Shown: piece after piece, positions 8,589-16,778 of the stretch | How positions within the stretch are numbered: the first letter of the stretch is position 1 | Layout of the letters: each line of letters starts with the position of its first letter | From: Endozoicomonas sp. G2_2 | GTDB lineage: Bacteria; Pseudomonadota; Gammaproteobacteria; Nevskiales; Salinisphaeraceae | Direction: 5' to 3' | Length of the DNA stretch: 64,000 nt | NCBI RefSeq assembly: GCF_017744135.1 | Contig: NZ_JAGHQU010000004.1 | Span: 186,001-250,000, forward strand | Notes under the pieces: model-generated | The model's input: the letters and a program-made list of their open reading frames with translations, nothing else | Databases searched by the model: none | Told to the model about the DNA's origin: nothing | Position numbers and translations under genes: made by a program

Positions 8589-8662
8589 GTGGGCGTGCCA
8601 TGCGCCGAGCGTGTATGGTTTGCACCGATTGATAACGATGCAAAGCATGACGAGGAGAACGC

Positions 8663-10114
8663 ATGACCGGTAATCCCCCCACCTATCCCGACGTATCGCT
8701 GCTGATCAACGGCGAGTGGAAAGCGGCGCAGGGCGGCGACACGCTGCCCGTGATCAACCCGGCGACGGGCGAGACCATCGGCCAGCACGCCCATGCGCGC
8801 CAGGCCGATCTGGACGCTGCACTGGAAGCGGCGGATGCCGGTTTCAAGCAGTGGCGCAGCGTGCCTGCGGTCAAGCGCGCGGCCATCCTGAACAAGGCGT
8901 CCGCCCTGTTGCGCGAGCGGGCCGACGATATCGCGCGCCTCATGGTGCTCGAGCAGGGCAAGCCTCTGGCCGAGGCACGCGGCGAAACGCTGGGCGCGGC
9001 CGGTACGCTCGACTGGTTCGCCGAGGAAGGCAAGCGGGTCTACGGCCGTGTGATTCCGGCGCGTGCGGACAACGTGCAACAGATCGCCAGCAAGCATCCG
9101 GTGGGCCCGGTTGCGGCGTTCACGCCGTGGAACTTTCCGCTCAATCAGGCGGTGCGCAAGGTGTCGATCGCGCTGGCAGCAGGCTGCTCGATCATCCTCA
9201 AGGGGCCGGAAGAAACGCCGGCCTCCGTGGCCGAACTGATCCGCTGCTACGTGGATGCCGGTGTGCCGGCCGGGGTGGTGAACCTGGTTTATGGCGTGCC
9301 CGCGGAGATCTCGGAATACCTGATTCCGCATCCCGTGATTCGCAAGATCTCGTTTACCGGCTCCACGGCCGTGGGCAAGCAGCTCGCGGCACTCGCCGGC
9401 GCGCACATGAAGCGCAACACCATGGAGCTGGGTGGCCACGCGCCGACCATGATCTTCGACGATGCCGACATGAAGAGCGCCGTGAAGATGGCCAGCATCG
9501 GCAAGTTCATGAACGCTGGGCAGGTGTGCATCGCGCCGACGCGTTTTCTGGTGCAGGAAGGCGTGTACGAGGAGTTTGTCGATCAGTTCGTCAAGGCCGC
9601 CGGTTCGATCAAGGTCGGCAACGGTCTGGAAGAAGACACCCGCATGGGCCCGCTCGTGCACGATCGCCGGCCGGGCGCGGTGGGCGACATGGTCGACGAC
9701 GCGAAGAAGCAGGGCGCCGACGTGCGTCTGGGTGGCAAGACTGCGGACGGGCCGGGCTATTTCTTCGAGCCGACCGTGCTCACCAACCTGACGCCCGAGA
9801 TGAAGATCATGAACGAGGAGCCGTTCGGCCCGGTCGCCGTGTTCAATACTTTCAAGGACACGGATGAAGCGATCGCCGAAGCCAATCGGCTGCCGTACGG
9901 GCTCGCCGCCTATGCGTTTACGTCTTCGATGAAGACCGCGCACCGGCTCGGCCAGGAGATCGAGGCCGGCATGATCTCGATCAACCATCTGGGCCTGGCC
10001 TTGCCCGAAACGCCGTTCGGCGGCGTGAAGGATTCCGGCTACGGTTCGGAAGGCGGCAGCGAGGCGATCGAGTCCTATCTCGAGACGCGTTTTGTGACCA
10101 CGGCCGCGGTCTGA
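8663..10114 (+). CDS. NAD(P)-dependent aldehyde dehydrogenase, succinate-semialdehyde dehydrogenase-like
   Basis: The 483-residue enzyme belongs to the ALDH superfamily. It oxidises an aldehyde to the acid, plausibly succinate semialdehyde given its overall GabD/Sad-like layout. Cofactor and catalytic landmarks are [36 protein letters not shown] with the general-base Glu at about 255, and [12 protein letters not shown] with the nucleophilic Cys at about 289. [10 protein letters not shown] and [11 protein letters not shown] close the domain. GAGGAG precedes the ATG. The gene is flanked by a small repeat upstream and a strong hairpin terminator downstream, so it is probably monocistronic. Aldehydes from alkane or alcohol oxidation are an alternative substrate class. 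Confidence 0.88.
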   Translation: MTGNPPTYPDVSLLINGEWKAAQGGDTLPVINPATGETIGQHAHARQADLDAALEAADAGFKQWRSVPAVKRAAILNKASALLRERADDIARLMVLEQGKPLAEARGETLGAAGTLDWFAEEGKRVYGRVIPARADNVQQIASKHPVGPVAAFTPWNFPLNQAVRKVSIALAAGCSIILKGPEETPASVAELIRCYVDAGVPAGVVNLVYGVPAEISEYLIPHPVIRKISFTGSTAVGKQLAALAGAHMKRNTMELGGHAPTMIFDDADMKSAVKMASIGKFMNAGQVCIAPTRFLVQEGVYEEFVDQFVKAAGSIKVGNGLEEDTRMGPLVHDRRPGAVGDMVDDAKKQGADVRLGGKTADGPGYFFEPTVLTNLTPEMKIMNEEPFGPVAVFNTFKDTDEAIAEANRLPYGLAAYAFTSSMKTAHRLGQEIEAGMISINHLGLALPETPFGGVKDSGYGSEGGSEAIESYLETRFVTTAAV

Positions 10115-10146
10115 TTGATCGCCTGGTCGTACGGCCTATAAAAGCG

Positions 10147-10180
10147 AAAAGCCGCGCAGAGCGATCTGCGCGGCTTTTTT
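10147..10180. terminator. Rho-independent terminator between convergent aldehyde dehydrogenase and SDR genes
   Basis: The stem AAGCCGCGCAGA / TCTGCGCGGCTT with a GCGA loop is followed by a T tract on the plus strand and preceded by an A run. It can therefore serve both converging genes. Confidence 0.88.
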
Positions 10181-10207
10181 GTGCGTGTTCTCGGTGCGTG
10201 AGGGCTT

Positions 10208-11020
10208 TCAGCTCGGTATCAGGCGTCCCATGAGGCGCCAGTAGTTCACCGGCACCAGCCGTGAGACCGCCGAGATGATCTGTGCGTCCACCCCGATAAG
10301 GCAGCGGCCCTTCTTTTTTGCCAGGTCGGCTAGGATCTTGCGGGCTGCCTGATCGGGCGTCGTGCGCGCCAGCTTGTCGACGAATTCGGTGGCCGACTTG
10401 GACTGGTCGCTGCTGCCGTTGGGGCCGACATAAAAACGCGCGGCATGCGCGATGCCCGTCTTGATGCCGCCCGGGTGCACGCACATGACATGCAGGTCGG
10501 TGTCGGCCGTCTCGTGGCGCAGGGCTTCGGTAAAGCCGCGTACCGCGAACTTGGTGGCGTTGTAGGTGCCCTGGGTCGGCACGCTGATCAGCCCGAAGAC
10601 GCTAGAGATGTTGACCAGTGCGCCCCCGGGGTGCTTCTTGAGCTCGGGCAGAAACGCCTTGGTGCCGTACACCACACCCCAGAAATTGATGCCCATGATC
10701 CATTCGAAGTCTTCGTAGCTCGTGTCCTCGATGGTCTGGGAATGGGCGACGCCGGCATTGTTGATCACGAGATCCACGCGACCGTACTCGGCCACCACGG
10801 CGTCCCGAAAGCCGTCCACGGCTGCGCGGTCGGACACGTCCAGCGGCGCCGTCAATACCGACGCTTTGTCGCAGCGGGCGCGCGTTTCGGCCAGGCCCTC
10901 GACGTTCACATCGCACAGCGCGAGTTTGGCGCCGCGGCGCGCGCACTGCTCGGCCAGGCTGCGGCCGATGCCCGACCCTGCGCCGGTAATCACCACGACC
11001 TTGTCCTTGAGGTCCTTCAT
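10208..11020 (-). CDS. Short-chain dehydrogenase/reductase
   Basis: The 270-residue classical SDR has the coenzyme motif TGAGSGIG at 12-19 and NNAG at 87-90. The catalytic triad is Ser140 in NISSV, Tyr153 and Lys157 in YNATK. Asp38 (CDVNV), after the second strand, favours NAD(H) over NADP(H), as is usual for the family. The ATG at 11018-11020 is preceded by AAGGACAAGG. The substrate is unknown; the family includes hydroxysteroid, fatty alcohol and cyclohexanol dehydrogenases. It is divergent from a TetR regulator whose region contains two matched palindromes, so its expression is probably controlled by that repressor. Confidence 0.87.
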   Translation of the reverse strand: MKDLKDKVVVITGAGSGIGRSLAEQCARRGAKLALCDVNVEGLAETRARCDKASVLTAPLDVSDRAAVDGFRDAVVAEYGRVDLVINNAGVAHSQTIEDTSYEDFEWIMGINFWGVVYGTKAFLPELKKHPGGALVNISSVFGLISVPTQGTYNATKFAVRGFTEALRHETADTDLHVMCVHPGGIKTGIAHAARFYVGPNGSSDQSKSATEFVDKLARTTPDQAARKILADLAKKKGRCLIGVDAQIISAVSRLVPVNYWRLMGRLIPS

Positions 11021-11124
11021 GCCTTGTCCTTTTGTTCTGTAAATACCGGGTCGGCGGCCGGTTGGTATCGGCGGGCCGAGGCACGCGGCGAGACCCAGAG
11101 CGCGCACCATTGATAGATCGAAAC

Positions 11125-11142
11125 TGACAATGATCAATGTCA
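11125..11142. promoter_or_regulatory. TetR-type operator 1, TGACA-N8-TGTCA
   Basis: The 18-bp imperfect palindrome has arms TGACA and TGTCA and the near-symmetric core ATGATCAA. It lies in the 159-nt region between the divergent SDR and TetR genes and shares arm sequence and spacing with the site at 11152-11169. Confidence 0.6.
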
Positions 11143-11151
11143 AATTACGTT

Positions 11152-11169
11152 TGACAACGAATAATGTCA
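11152..11169. promoter_or_regulatory. TetR-type operator 2, TGACA-N8-TGTCA
   Basis: This is a second palindrome with the same arms and the same 8-bp spacer, 27 bp centre to centre from operator 1. It ends 10 bp before the TetR ATG, so occupancy should block transcription or early elongation of the regulator gene. TGTCAAA and TTTGACA between the two sites form an overlapping third dyad. Confidence 0.6.
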
Positions 11170-11179
11170 ATATGGCGGC

Positions 11180-11842
11180 ATGACGACCCGAATATCCTCC
11201 TCATCGTCCCGCGGTCGCGCGTACGGCGGCCGCAGTCTCGACGAGCGGCGCAGCAAGCGGCGCGCGCAGTTTGTCGAAGCCGGCATCGCCGTCTTCGGCC
11301 GCGACGGCTTTCGTGCCGCAACGGTCAAGTCGCTCTGCCGTGAGGCGGGCCTGACCGAGCGCTATTTCTACGAGTCGTTCGCCAACAGCGAGGCGCTGTT
11401 CGCCGAGGTCTACAAGACCCTGGTCAAGCGTCTGGAGGACGACGTGGTGGCCGCGATCGACGCTGCGCCTGCCGAGCCCGAAGCGACCGCTCGCGCGGGC
11501 CTGCATGTCTTCTTCGAGACGATGTACCGGCAGCCCGGCACGGCTCGGATCCTGCTGATCGAAATCTTCGGTATCAGCGGCGATATCGACCGCCTCTACC
11601 GCGAGACGACACAGAATTTCACGCGCATGCTGCAGGAGCTGGTCGGTAGCATCTTCGCGCTGGGCGAGGGCAGCGGTACCGATGCCCGGATTCTGTCGAC
11701 CGGCCTGGTGGGGTCGACCATCCATATCGCGATGTACTGGACGCTCAACCGCTATGGTGACCCGCTCGAGGTCGTGGTTGAATCGAGTCTCGCGCTTTAT
11801 GTCGCGATGGCGCGCCAGTCTCGGGCGCAGGACCGCGCCTAG
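11180..11842 (+). CDS. TetR-family transcriptional regulator
   Basis: The 220-residue protein has an N-terminal DNA-binding domain (about 15-70). RRAQFVEAGIAVFGRDGFRAATVKSLCREAGLTERYFYESFANSEALFAEV is covered piecewise by the TetR helix-turn-helix, with recognition helix TERYFYESF. The alpha-helical C-terminal ligand domain shows no family-specific motif that I recognise. Little ribosome-binding signal precedes the ATG, and the proposed operator 2 ends 10 bp upstream, so the transcript may have a very short leader. Its location between the SDR and the hydrolase cluster suggests it controls both, probably as a repressor released by a lipophilic substrate. Confidence 0.88.
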   Translation: MTTRISSSSSRGRAYGGRSLDERRSKRRAQFVEAGIAVFGRDGFRAATVKSLCREAGLTERYFYESFANSEALFAEVYKTLVKRLEDDVVAAIDAAPAEPEATARAGLHVFFETMYRQPGTARILLIEIFGISGDIDRLYRETTQNFTRMLQELVGSIFALGEGSGTDARILSTGLVGSTIHIAMYWTLNRYGDPLEVVVESSLALYVAMARQSRAQDRA

Positions 11843-11876
11843 CGCTTGACCGTGCGGCGGCCAGGCGTTGTGCGAT

Positions 11877-11908
11877 AAGAACGGCGCGGTGAATGCCGCG
11901 CCGTTCTT
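11877..11908. terminator. Hairpin between convergent TetR and metal-hydrolase genes
   Basis: A 13-bp perfect stem (AAGAACGGCGCGG / CCGCGCCGTTCTT) with a 6-nt loop stands between two converging genes. The T tract is short on both strands, so termination could be weak or assisted. Confidence 0.6.
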
Positions 11909-11933
11909 GCAGCGGGCAGGCGTCGGCCGCCGA

Positions 11934-12851
11934 TCAGTGATGGGTGGCGTAGGCCGCCTCGGCATCGTCGACCAGCCCGTCGATCTCGGCGAGCAGGTCG
12001 GCATTGTTCTGCTGCCACGGATGGAAGCTGTACTTGAAGTAGCTGGCGAACTCCGGAAGCATCTTGCGGATGAAGCCAGGCTTGCCGAACATGAAGTTGG
12101 CAAGCTTCAGGTGGCCGCGCCAGCCCTGCTTGCGGCAGTTCTCGTCGGCCTGGGCCATCTGCCAGTAGAAACTCATCAGTATCGGCCAGAACAAGGCGGT
12201 GGCAAGCGTCATCGCGAAGCTGCGCTCGGCCCAGTTGCGCGGGCCGCGGCCGATGCATTTCTCGTACACATCGTAGGCGACGGCCTTGTGCTCGACTTCC
12301 TCGAGCGCGTGCCAGCGCCACATACGCTCGAAGTCCTCCTGCGAGCCCTGCATCATTTCCGGATAGCGTAGCAGCATGTCGCCCATGAGCGCCGTGTAGT
12401 GCTCGAGCGCGATGGTGGCCGCCAGCGGCATCGACTTCCAGGTGCGGGCCTTGATGCCGTCGAGCAGATTCCAAGTGAAGTTATCGAGCTTGTGAGCGGG
12501 CAGGCCGGCGTTCTCGAGCAGTTCGTTGTACTCGATGTGCTCGCGCGAATGCATCGCCTCCTGACCGATGAAGGCGGTGGCCGCCTTCTTGAGATCCGGA
12601 TCCGGAATCTCATCGCGATAGCTGCGAACAGCGTCGATGAACATGCGCTCGCCGGCCGGGAAGAGCAGCGACATGGCGTTCATGAACTGGGTGACGTTCG
12701 GACCTTCCTTGTGCCAGTCGCAGATGCGATCGGCCGGCGGCAGGAAGTGCAGGTCGCGCCGCTCGGGCATGACCGTGACGTTGTCGCTGTGCGGGATCTC
12801 GCGCTCGGTGTAGCGCGTCTTCTTGTTCATGGCGGTTGCGTTCTTGCTCAT
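11934..12851 (-). CDS. Predicted metal-dependent hydrolase, ferritin-like (PF10118 type), copy 2
   Basis: The 305-residue protein belongs to the poorly characterised predicted metal-dependent hydrolase family. Helical metal-binding motifs are visible: FIGQEAMHSREHIEYN near 123-138, ALEHYTALMGD near 170-180 and WHALEEVEHKAVAYDVYEK near 202-220. The E-x-x-H arrangement resembles di-iron carboxylate proteins. The ATG has AAGGAGG upstream. The next gene upstream in the operon (12913-13809) is a clear paralogue, sharing PERRDLHFLPP, DRICxWH, GPNVTQFMNA and the long C-terminal FKYSFHPWQQNNADLLAEID. The catalysed reaction is unknown. This type of gene often travels with SDRs and alpha/beta hydrolases, as it does here. 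Confidence 0.85.
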   Translation of the reverse strand: MSKNATAMNKKTRYTEREIPHSDNVTVMPERRDLHFLPPADRICDWHKEGPNVTQFMNAMSLLFPAGERMFIDAVRSYRDEIPDPDLKKAATAFIGQEAMHSREHIEYNELLENAGLPAHKLDNFTWNLLDGIKARTWKSMPLAATIALEHYTALMGDMLLRYPEMMQGSQEDFERMWRWHALEEVEHKAVAYDVYEKCIGRGPRNWAERSFAMTLATALFWPILMSFYWQMAQADENCRKQGWRGHLKLANFMFGKPGFIRKMLPEFASYFKYSFHPWQQNNADLLAEIDGLVDDAEAAYATHH

Positions 12852-12912
12852 GTCGCCCTCCTTGGATGGGTGTCGGTTGCGCCGTGTTCGGCGCGGTGTT
12901 GGTAGTGCGTGT

Positions 12913-13809
12913 TCACGCGGCGTGGCCGGCATAGGCAGATTCCGCCTCGTCGACCAGCGTGTCGATTTCGGCGAGCAGGTCGGCGTTGTTCTGCTGCCAG
13001 GGGTGAAAGCTGTATTTGAAATAGGCCAGATACTCCGGCAACAGCTTGCGGAGATAGCCGGGCCGGCCGAGCATGAAGTTGGCCAGGTGCAGATGCCCGC
13101 GCCAGCCCGCCTTCACGCAGGCCGGGTCGGCCGCGGCCAGGCGCCGGTAGAACAGCATCACGTGCGGCCAGAAGGTGGCCGTGGTGGTGAGCATGATCGC
13201 GCTGCGCATGGCATAGGCCTTCGGTCCGCGGCCGACGCATTTTTCGTACACGTCGTAGGCCACAGCCTTGTGCTCGACTTCCTCCAGTGCGTGCCAGCGC
13301 CACATGCGCTCGTAGTCTTCCTGCGAGCCGGCCATCTGCTCGGGGTGGCGCAACAGGGTGTCGCCCATGAGCGCGGTGAAATGCTCGAGCGCGATCGTCA
13401 TCAGCAGCGGGGTCACCTTGCTGCTGTGCTTCTTCACGTACTCGGTGTGAGCCCACACCTGGGCATCCAGCTCGCAGGCCGGCAGACCGGCGGCCTCCAT
13501 GAGCTGGTTGTATTCGATGTGCTCGCGCGAGTGCATGGCTTCCTGACCGATAAACGCGGTCGCGGCCTTGCGCAGATCGGGATCCGGAATCTCGTCGCGA
13601 TAGGCGCGCACAGCATCGATGAACATGCGCTCGCCGGCCGGAAAGAACAGGCTCAGCGCGTTCATGAACTGGGTCACGTTCGGCCCGGCCTGGTGCCAGT
13701 TGCAGATGCGATCGCCCGGCGGCAGGAAATGCAGGTCACGCCGCTCGGGCATGACCGGACCGCTGTAGCCGGTGAACGCGTTGTCGATATCGGCCGTGGT
13801 CTTGCTCAT
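12913..13809 (-). CDS. Predicted metal-dependent hydrolase, ferritin-like (PF10118 type), copy 1
   Basis: The 298-residue paralogue of the adjacent downstream gene has the same metal-ligand motifs: FIGQEAMHSREHIEYN, IALEHFTALMGD and WHALEEVEHKAVAYDVYEK. The ATG at 13807-13809 is preceded by GAGGAG, and the gene starts 11 nt after the end of the alpha/beta hydrolase gene, so they are cotranscribed. The two copies diverge mainly at the N-terminus and in the 140-165 segment. Tandem duplication followed by divergence is the simplest reading. The family may represent di-metal enzymes acting on lipophilic substrates; this is inference. Confidence 0.85.
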   Translation of the reverse strand: MSKTTADIDNAFTGYSGPVMPERRDLHFLPPGDRICNWHQAGPNVTQFMNALSLFFPAGERMFIDAVRAYRDEIPDPDLRKAATAFIGQEAMHSREHIEYNQLMEAAGLPACELDAQVWAHTEYVKKHSSKVTPLLMTIALEHFTALMGDTLLRHPEQMAGSQEDYERMWRWHALEEVEHKAVAYDVYEKCVGRGPKAYAMRSAIMLTTTATFWPHVMLFYRRLAAADPACVKAGWRGHLHLANFMLGRPGYLRKLLPEYLAYFKYSFHPWQQNNADLLAEIDTLVDEAESAYAGHAA

Positions 13810-13819
13810 GAAAATCTCC

Positions 13820-14770
13820 TCAGGCGCCACTGCGTGCGCGTTCGTCTCGCGCCGGCGAGGCGGTCGCGGTCCGCGTCTTGTCGGTATGGCCCGCCACGAA
13901 CTCGCGGCAGTGCGCGGCGATCGTCTGCGGATGGGTCTGGATCGCCCAGTGCGCGGCGTCGATGGGGGTGACGGTCAACGACTCGACCCAGCGATCGAGG
14001 CCGACCACGAAACCAGGGCCGACGAATGGATCGCGCTGCGGGGTGATCACCTGCACGGGCGCCTGTGCATGGCGCGCGCGCGGGTGCCGGAGCCGTTCGA
14101 GAATGTTCGCGCGGTACAGGCGGATACCGTCCGCGCCATCGCGCGTCTGGCTCGGGTTCTCCGGCAGCGACTGGCCTTCCAGGCGGCTCGCGATGGCATG
14201 CCAGCGACGCCCAAGCACGCCGTGCCAGAGCAGTCCCGGGACGAACGGCATGTGAAACGCGAGGATGTACCAGGACTTGCGCATCTGCTTGAGCAGGCCA
14301 CTGCGGTCCGCCTGCCACTGGCTGCGCAGCCAGTGCCCGACATGGTCGAGACAGGGGCCCGAGATCGACGTGTAGCTGGCGATGCGATCGGCCATGGCAG
14401 GATCCGTGACCGACTCCCAGGTTTGGATCGAGCCCCAGTCGTGACCGATCAGATGTACCGGCGCGTTCGGGCTGGCCCAGTCGATGACGGCCTGCAGATC
14501 CGCCTGGAGGTGGTCGAGCGTATAGGCGCCGGTGTCGCTCGGGCGGCTCGACTCGCCGGCACCGCGCACGTCATAGCGCACGCAGCGATAGTGCGCGGCC
14601 AGTTCCGCCACGAGCCGGTCCCATACGCGGTGGTTGTCGGGATAGCCGTGCACGAAAACGAGCGCCGGTGCGTCCGCGGGGCCGCAGACATGACAGGCGA
14701 GATCCACCCCATCGCCGCGCACGAAGACCGTATCGTCGTGCGCCTCGGCGTTGTTGTTGGATTCACCCAT
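13820..14770 (-). CDS. Alpha/beta hydrolase, epoxide-hydrolase / haloalkane-dehalogenase-like
   Basis: The 316-residue alpha/beta hydrolase has the oxyanion motif HGYPDN at 41-46 and the DVRGAGES strand. Its nucleophile elbow GHDWGS carries Asp111 rather than Ser. An Asp nucleophile in H-D-W-G is characteristic of epoxide hydrolases and haloalkane dehalogenases, where a covalent ester intermediate forms. The candidate catalytic His lies in DAAHWAI near 284. No signal peptide is present. It is the first gene of an operon with the two ferritin-like hydrolases. A 19-bp palindrome sits 11 bp upstream of its start, pointing to MerR- or TetR-controlled expression. Confidence 0.85.
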   Translation of the reverse strand: MGESNNNAEAHDDTVFVRGDGVDLACHVCGPADAPALVFVHGYPDNHRVWDRLVAELAAHYRCVRYDVRGAGESSRPSDTGAYTLDHLQADLQAVIDWASPNAPVHLIGHDWGSIQTWESVTDPAMADRIASYTSISGPCLDHVGHWLRSQWQADRSGLLKQMRKSWYILAFHMPFVPGLLWHGVLGRRWHAIASRLEGQSLPENPSQTRDGADGIRLYRANILERLRHPRARHAQAPVQVITPQRDPFVGPGFVVGLDRWVESLTVTPIDAAHWAIQTHPQTIAAHCREFVAGHTDKTRTATASPARDERARSGA

Positions 14771-14780
14771 ATGCCATGCC

Positions 14781-14799
14781 TGATGTAATCATTACATCA
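14781..14799. promoter_or_regulatory. Operator palindrome TGATGTAAT-C-ATTACATCA
   Basis: The arms are perfect 9-bp inverted repeats around a single central C. The palindrome lies in the 121-nt gap between the MerR-type regulator and the start of the hydrolase operon, and it almost touches that operon's ATG. A further half site, GATGTCA, lies just beyond it. MerR family members bind dyads in their target promoters, so the neighbouring regulator is the leading candidate. Confidence 0.6.
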
Positions 14800-14891
14800 A
14801 ACGATGTCACAAAGAGTGATGGGACGCAACTTGATTGTTGCGCTGCGGCATCAATGCATGCCGGGCGCCGGGATTGGCGGCGATCTACGCG

Positions 14892-15701
14892 CTATCGCGC
14901 GTCGTGCAGATGCTCCATGAGCAGTGCGAGACGATCGCCAAGATGCTGGTCGGCGGCCTTGCCCATCGCGCGTGCAACCTCGGGCAGCACGGCCATCTCG
15001 ACCAGCGGACGAAAACGCCAGACCAGATCGGCCAGCTCCGGCATGTCTTCCTTGGGCGGCAGCTGGCCCTCGCCGTACTTGTCGAAGACATGAATCGCGA
15101 CCAGGCGCACCATTTCGTCGGCCGCCTGTTCGACGTTGCGGCGCAGATACGCCACCACGTCGAGCATGTCCTCAAGCGGAATGCCGACCGCCACCAGTTC
15201 TGCGCCGGCGTGCAGCATGCGCGGGCTGGGCACGCGATAACGCATGCCCTCGGGACGAATGACGTCGAGTTCGATCGCCTTGTTGAGTGCCGTGCGCGAG
15301 AACTTGCCGCCGAATTTCTTCAGCAGCTGGGGCATGGTGACGTAGTCGGGTACCTCGTCGGTCCACGGACTCGCCACCGCGGTTTCCAGGCCCAGCAGGC
15401 GACCGATATCGTTGCCGCGCTCCCAGCTTTCGATCAACTCCGAGATATTGGCGAGCGTGTAGCCGCGTTCGAGCAGCCGGTTGATGATGCGCAACCGCGA
15501 CAGGTGGGCATCGTTGTAGATGCCCTTGCGGCCACGGCGCTCCGGCGGCGGTAACAGACCGCGATCCTGATAGGCGCGAATGTTGCGCACGGTGCTGCCG
15601 GTCTCGCGCGCGAGCGCGTCGATAGAGAACTCCGGCGGCGCGGCGGCCGGGGCTTCGGTCTCGCTGACCTCGGCGGCTGATTTTCTGGAAACGCGTCTCA
15701 T
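14892..15701 (-). CDS. MerR-family transcriptional regulator
   Basis: The 269-residue protein has an N-terminal winged helix-turn-helix (about 24-92). FSIDALARETGSTVRNIRAY, QDRGLLPPPERRG and R-I-I-N-R-L-L-E-R-G-Y-T-L are in the order expected of MerR proteins. The C-terminal half is helical and lacks obvious metal-binding cysteines, so an organic ligand is more likely than a metal. The ATG is at 15699-15701; no strong ribosome-binding site is seen. It lies 73 nt after ribB and 121 nt before the hydrolase operon, all leftward. The palindrome in the latter gap makes that operon the probable target. Confidence 0.87.
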   Translation of the reverse strand: MRRVSRKSAAEVSETEAPAAAPPEFSIDALARETGSTVRNIRAYQDRGLLPPPERRGRKGIYNDAHLSRLRIINRLLERGYTLANISELIESWERGNDIGRLLGLETAVASPWTDEVPDYVTMPQLLKKFGGKFSRTALNKAIELDVIRPEGMRYRVPSPRMLHAGAELVAVGIPLEDMLDVVAYLRRNVEQAADEMVRLVAIHVFDKYGEGQLPPKEDMPELADLVWRFRPLVEMAVLPEVARAMGKAADQHLGDRLALLMEHLHDAR

Positions 15702-15774
15702 GGCCAAAGGATAGCCGGCCGCCGGGTTCGCGTCATCCGCAGGCCCGTCAGGGCGGGCCTGCGCGCGTCTCGCC

Positions 15775-16428
15775 TCAGGCGCAACGCGCGGTCCGTTCGC
15801 TGCGGTAGGCGGCGATCTCTTCGATGGTGAGCACCGGCAGGCTATGCGCTTCGGCATAGCGTTCGATGTCGTCATTGCCGGCCATGGTGCCGTCGTCGTT
15901 CATCAGTTCGCAGAGCACGGATGCAGGACGCAGTCCGGCGAGTACGGCCAGGTCGAGCGAACCCTCGGTATGACCACGGCGTTCGAGCACGCCGCCATCG
16001 CGTGCGCGCAGGGGAAAGACATGCCCCGGGCTCACGATCTGACGCGGCCCCTCGACCGAGGCCAGGGCGGCCGCGATGGTGCGCACGCGATCCGCCGCGG
16101 AGACGCCCGTGGTCACGCCGCTGGCGGCCTCGATGGATACGGTGAAACCGGTCCCGTGCCGGGCCTGGTTGTCGCGCACCATCGGTTCGAGCGCCAGGGC
16201 GTCGGCACTGGCCTGATCGAGGCACAGGCACACAATGCCGCTGCCGTTGCGGATCATGCGCACCATGGTTTCGGTCTTGAGGTTCTCCGCGGCGGCGACG
16301 ATGTCGGCCTCGTTCTCGCGGTCGGCGTCGTCGAGCAGCAGCACCGGATCGCCGGCGCGATAGGCCGCGATCGCGGCCGCGAGGCGCGGGTGATTGTTGA
16401 AGTCGTGGCTGAAATTGTGACGGGGCAT
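15775..16428 (-). CDS. ribB: 3,4-dihydroxy-2-butanone-4-phosphate synthase
   Basis: This enzyme converts ribulose 5-phosphate to L-3,4-dihydroxy-2-butanone 4-phosphate and formate, the branch that supplies the xylene ring of riboflavin. At 217 residues it equals E. coli RibB, with no fused GTP cyclohydrolase II domain. The acidic active-site loop [14 protein letters not shown] is at about 31-44. [43 protein letters not shown] and CELMNDDG follow in family order. AGAGGACG precedes the ATG. An FMN riboswitch occupies the leader, so riboflavin synthesis is shut off when FMN is plentiful. Confidence 0.94.
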   Translation of the reverse strand: MPRHNFSHDFNNHPRLAAAIAAYRAGDPVLLLDDADRENEADIVAAAENLKTETMVRMIRNGSGIVCLCLDQASADALALEPMVRDNQARHGTGFTVSIEAASGVTTGVSAADRVRTIAAALASVEGPRQIVSPGHVFPLRARDGGVLERRGHTEGSLDLAVLAGLRPASVLCELMNDDGTMAGNDDIERYAEAHSLPVLTIEEIAAYRSERTARCA

Positions 16429-16513
16429 GAAACGTCCTCTGCAATGAGTCAACGTTCCAGGGCGACAGGCGCTGAGGACGTGCACCGGAACGTGGCCCGG
16501 CTTGCCGCCATGC

Positions 16514-16654
16514 GTCTTCTTTCATCCGGACTGTAACCGTCGGCTCTGGCATCGCACCAGATCTGCGGACCCTCGAACGAAGATGCTCGAGGCGCTCGCG
16601 GGCTCGTCGTGAACGACATACCGCCGGTGGGGAATTGCACCCCGCCCTGAAGAC
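16514..16654 (-). promoter_or_regulatory. FMN riboswitch (RFN element) controlling ribB
   Basis: Read on the minus strand, the 141-nt leader contains the conserved RFN blocks. These are GGGCGGGGTGCAATTCCCC followed by ACCGGCGGTAT, then AGCCCGCGAGCG, then GATCTGGTGCGATGCCAGAG, CCGACGGTTACAGTC and CGGATGAAAGAAG. GTCTTC and GAAGAC at its ends pair to close stem P1. It ends 85 nt before the ribB ATG, room enough for an expression platform that sequesters the AGAGGACG ribosome-binding site. I see no clear terminator hairpin with a T run in that gap, so translational control is more likely. Confidence 0.93.
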
Positions 16655-16778
16655 GGCGTCGAGTATAGCCGATCGTGCACGCACCGGACAGGTCGCCGCG
16701 CTTGATGCGGCCGTGATCTCCCGGTGGCTGGCAGTTGGAGTGCTAGCATTCGGGCCTGTCTTCGGCGTCGGATTCTTC

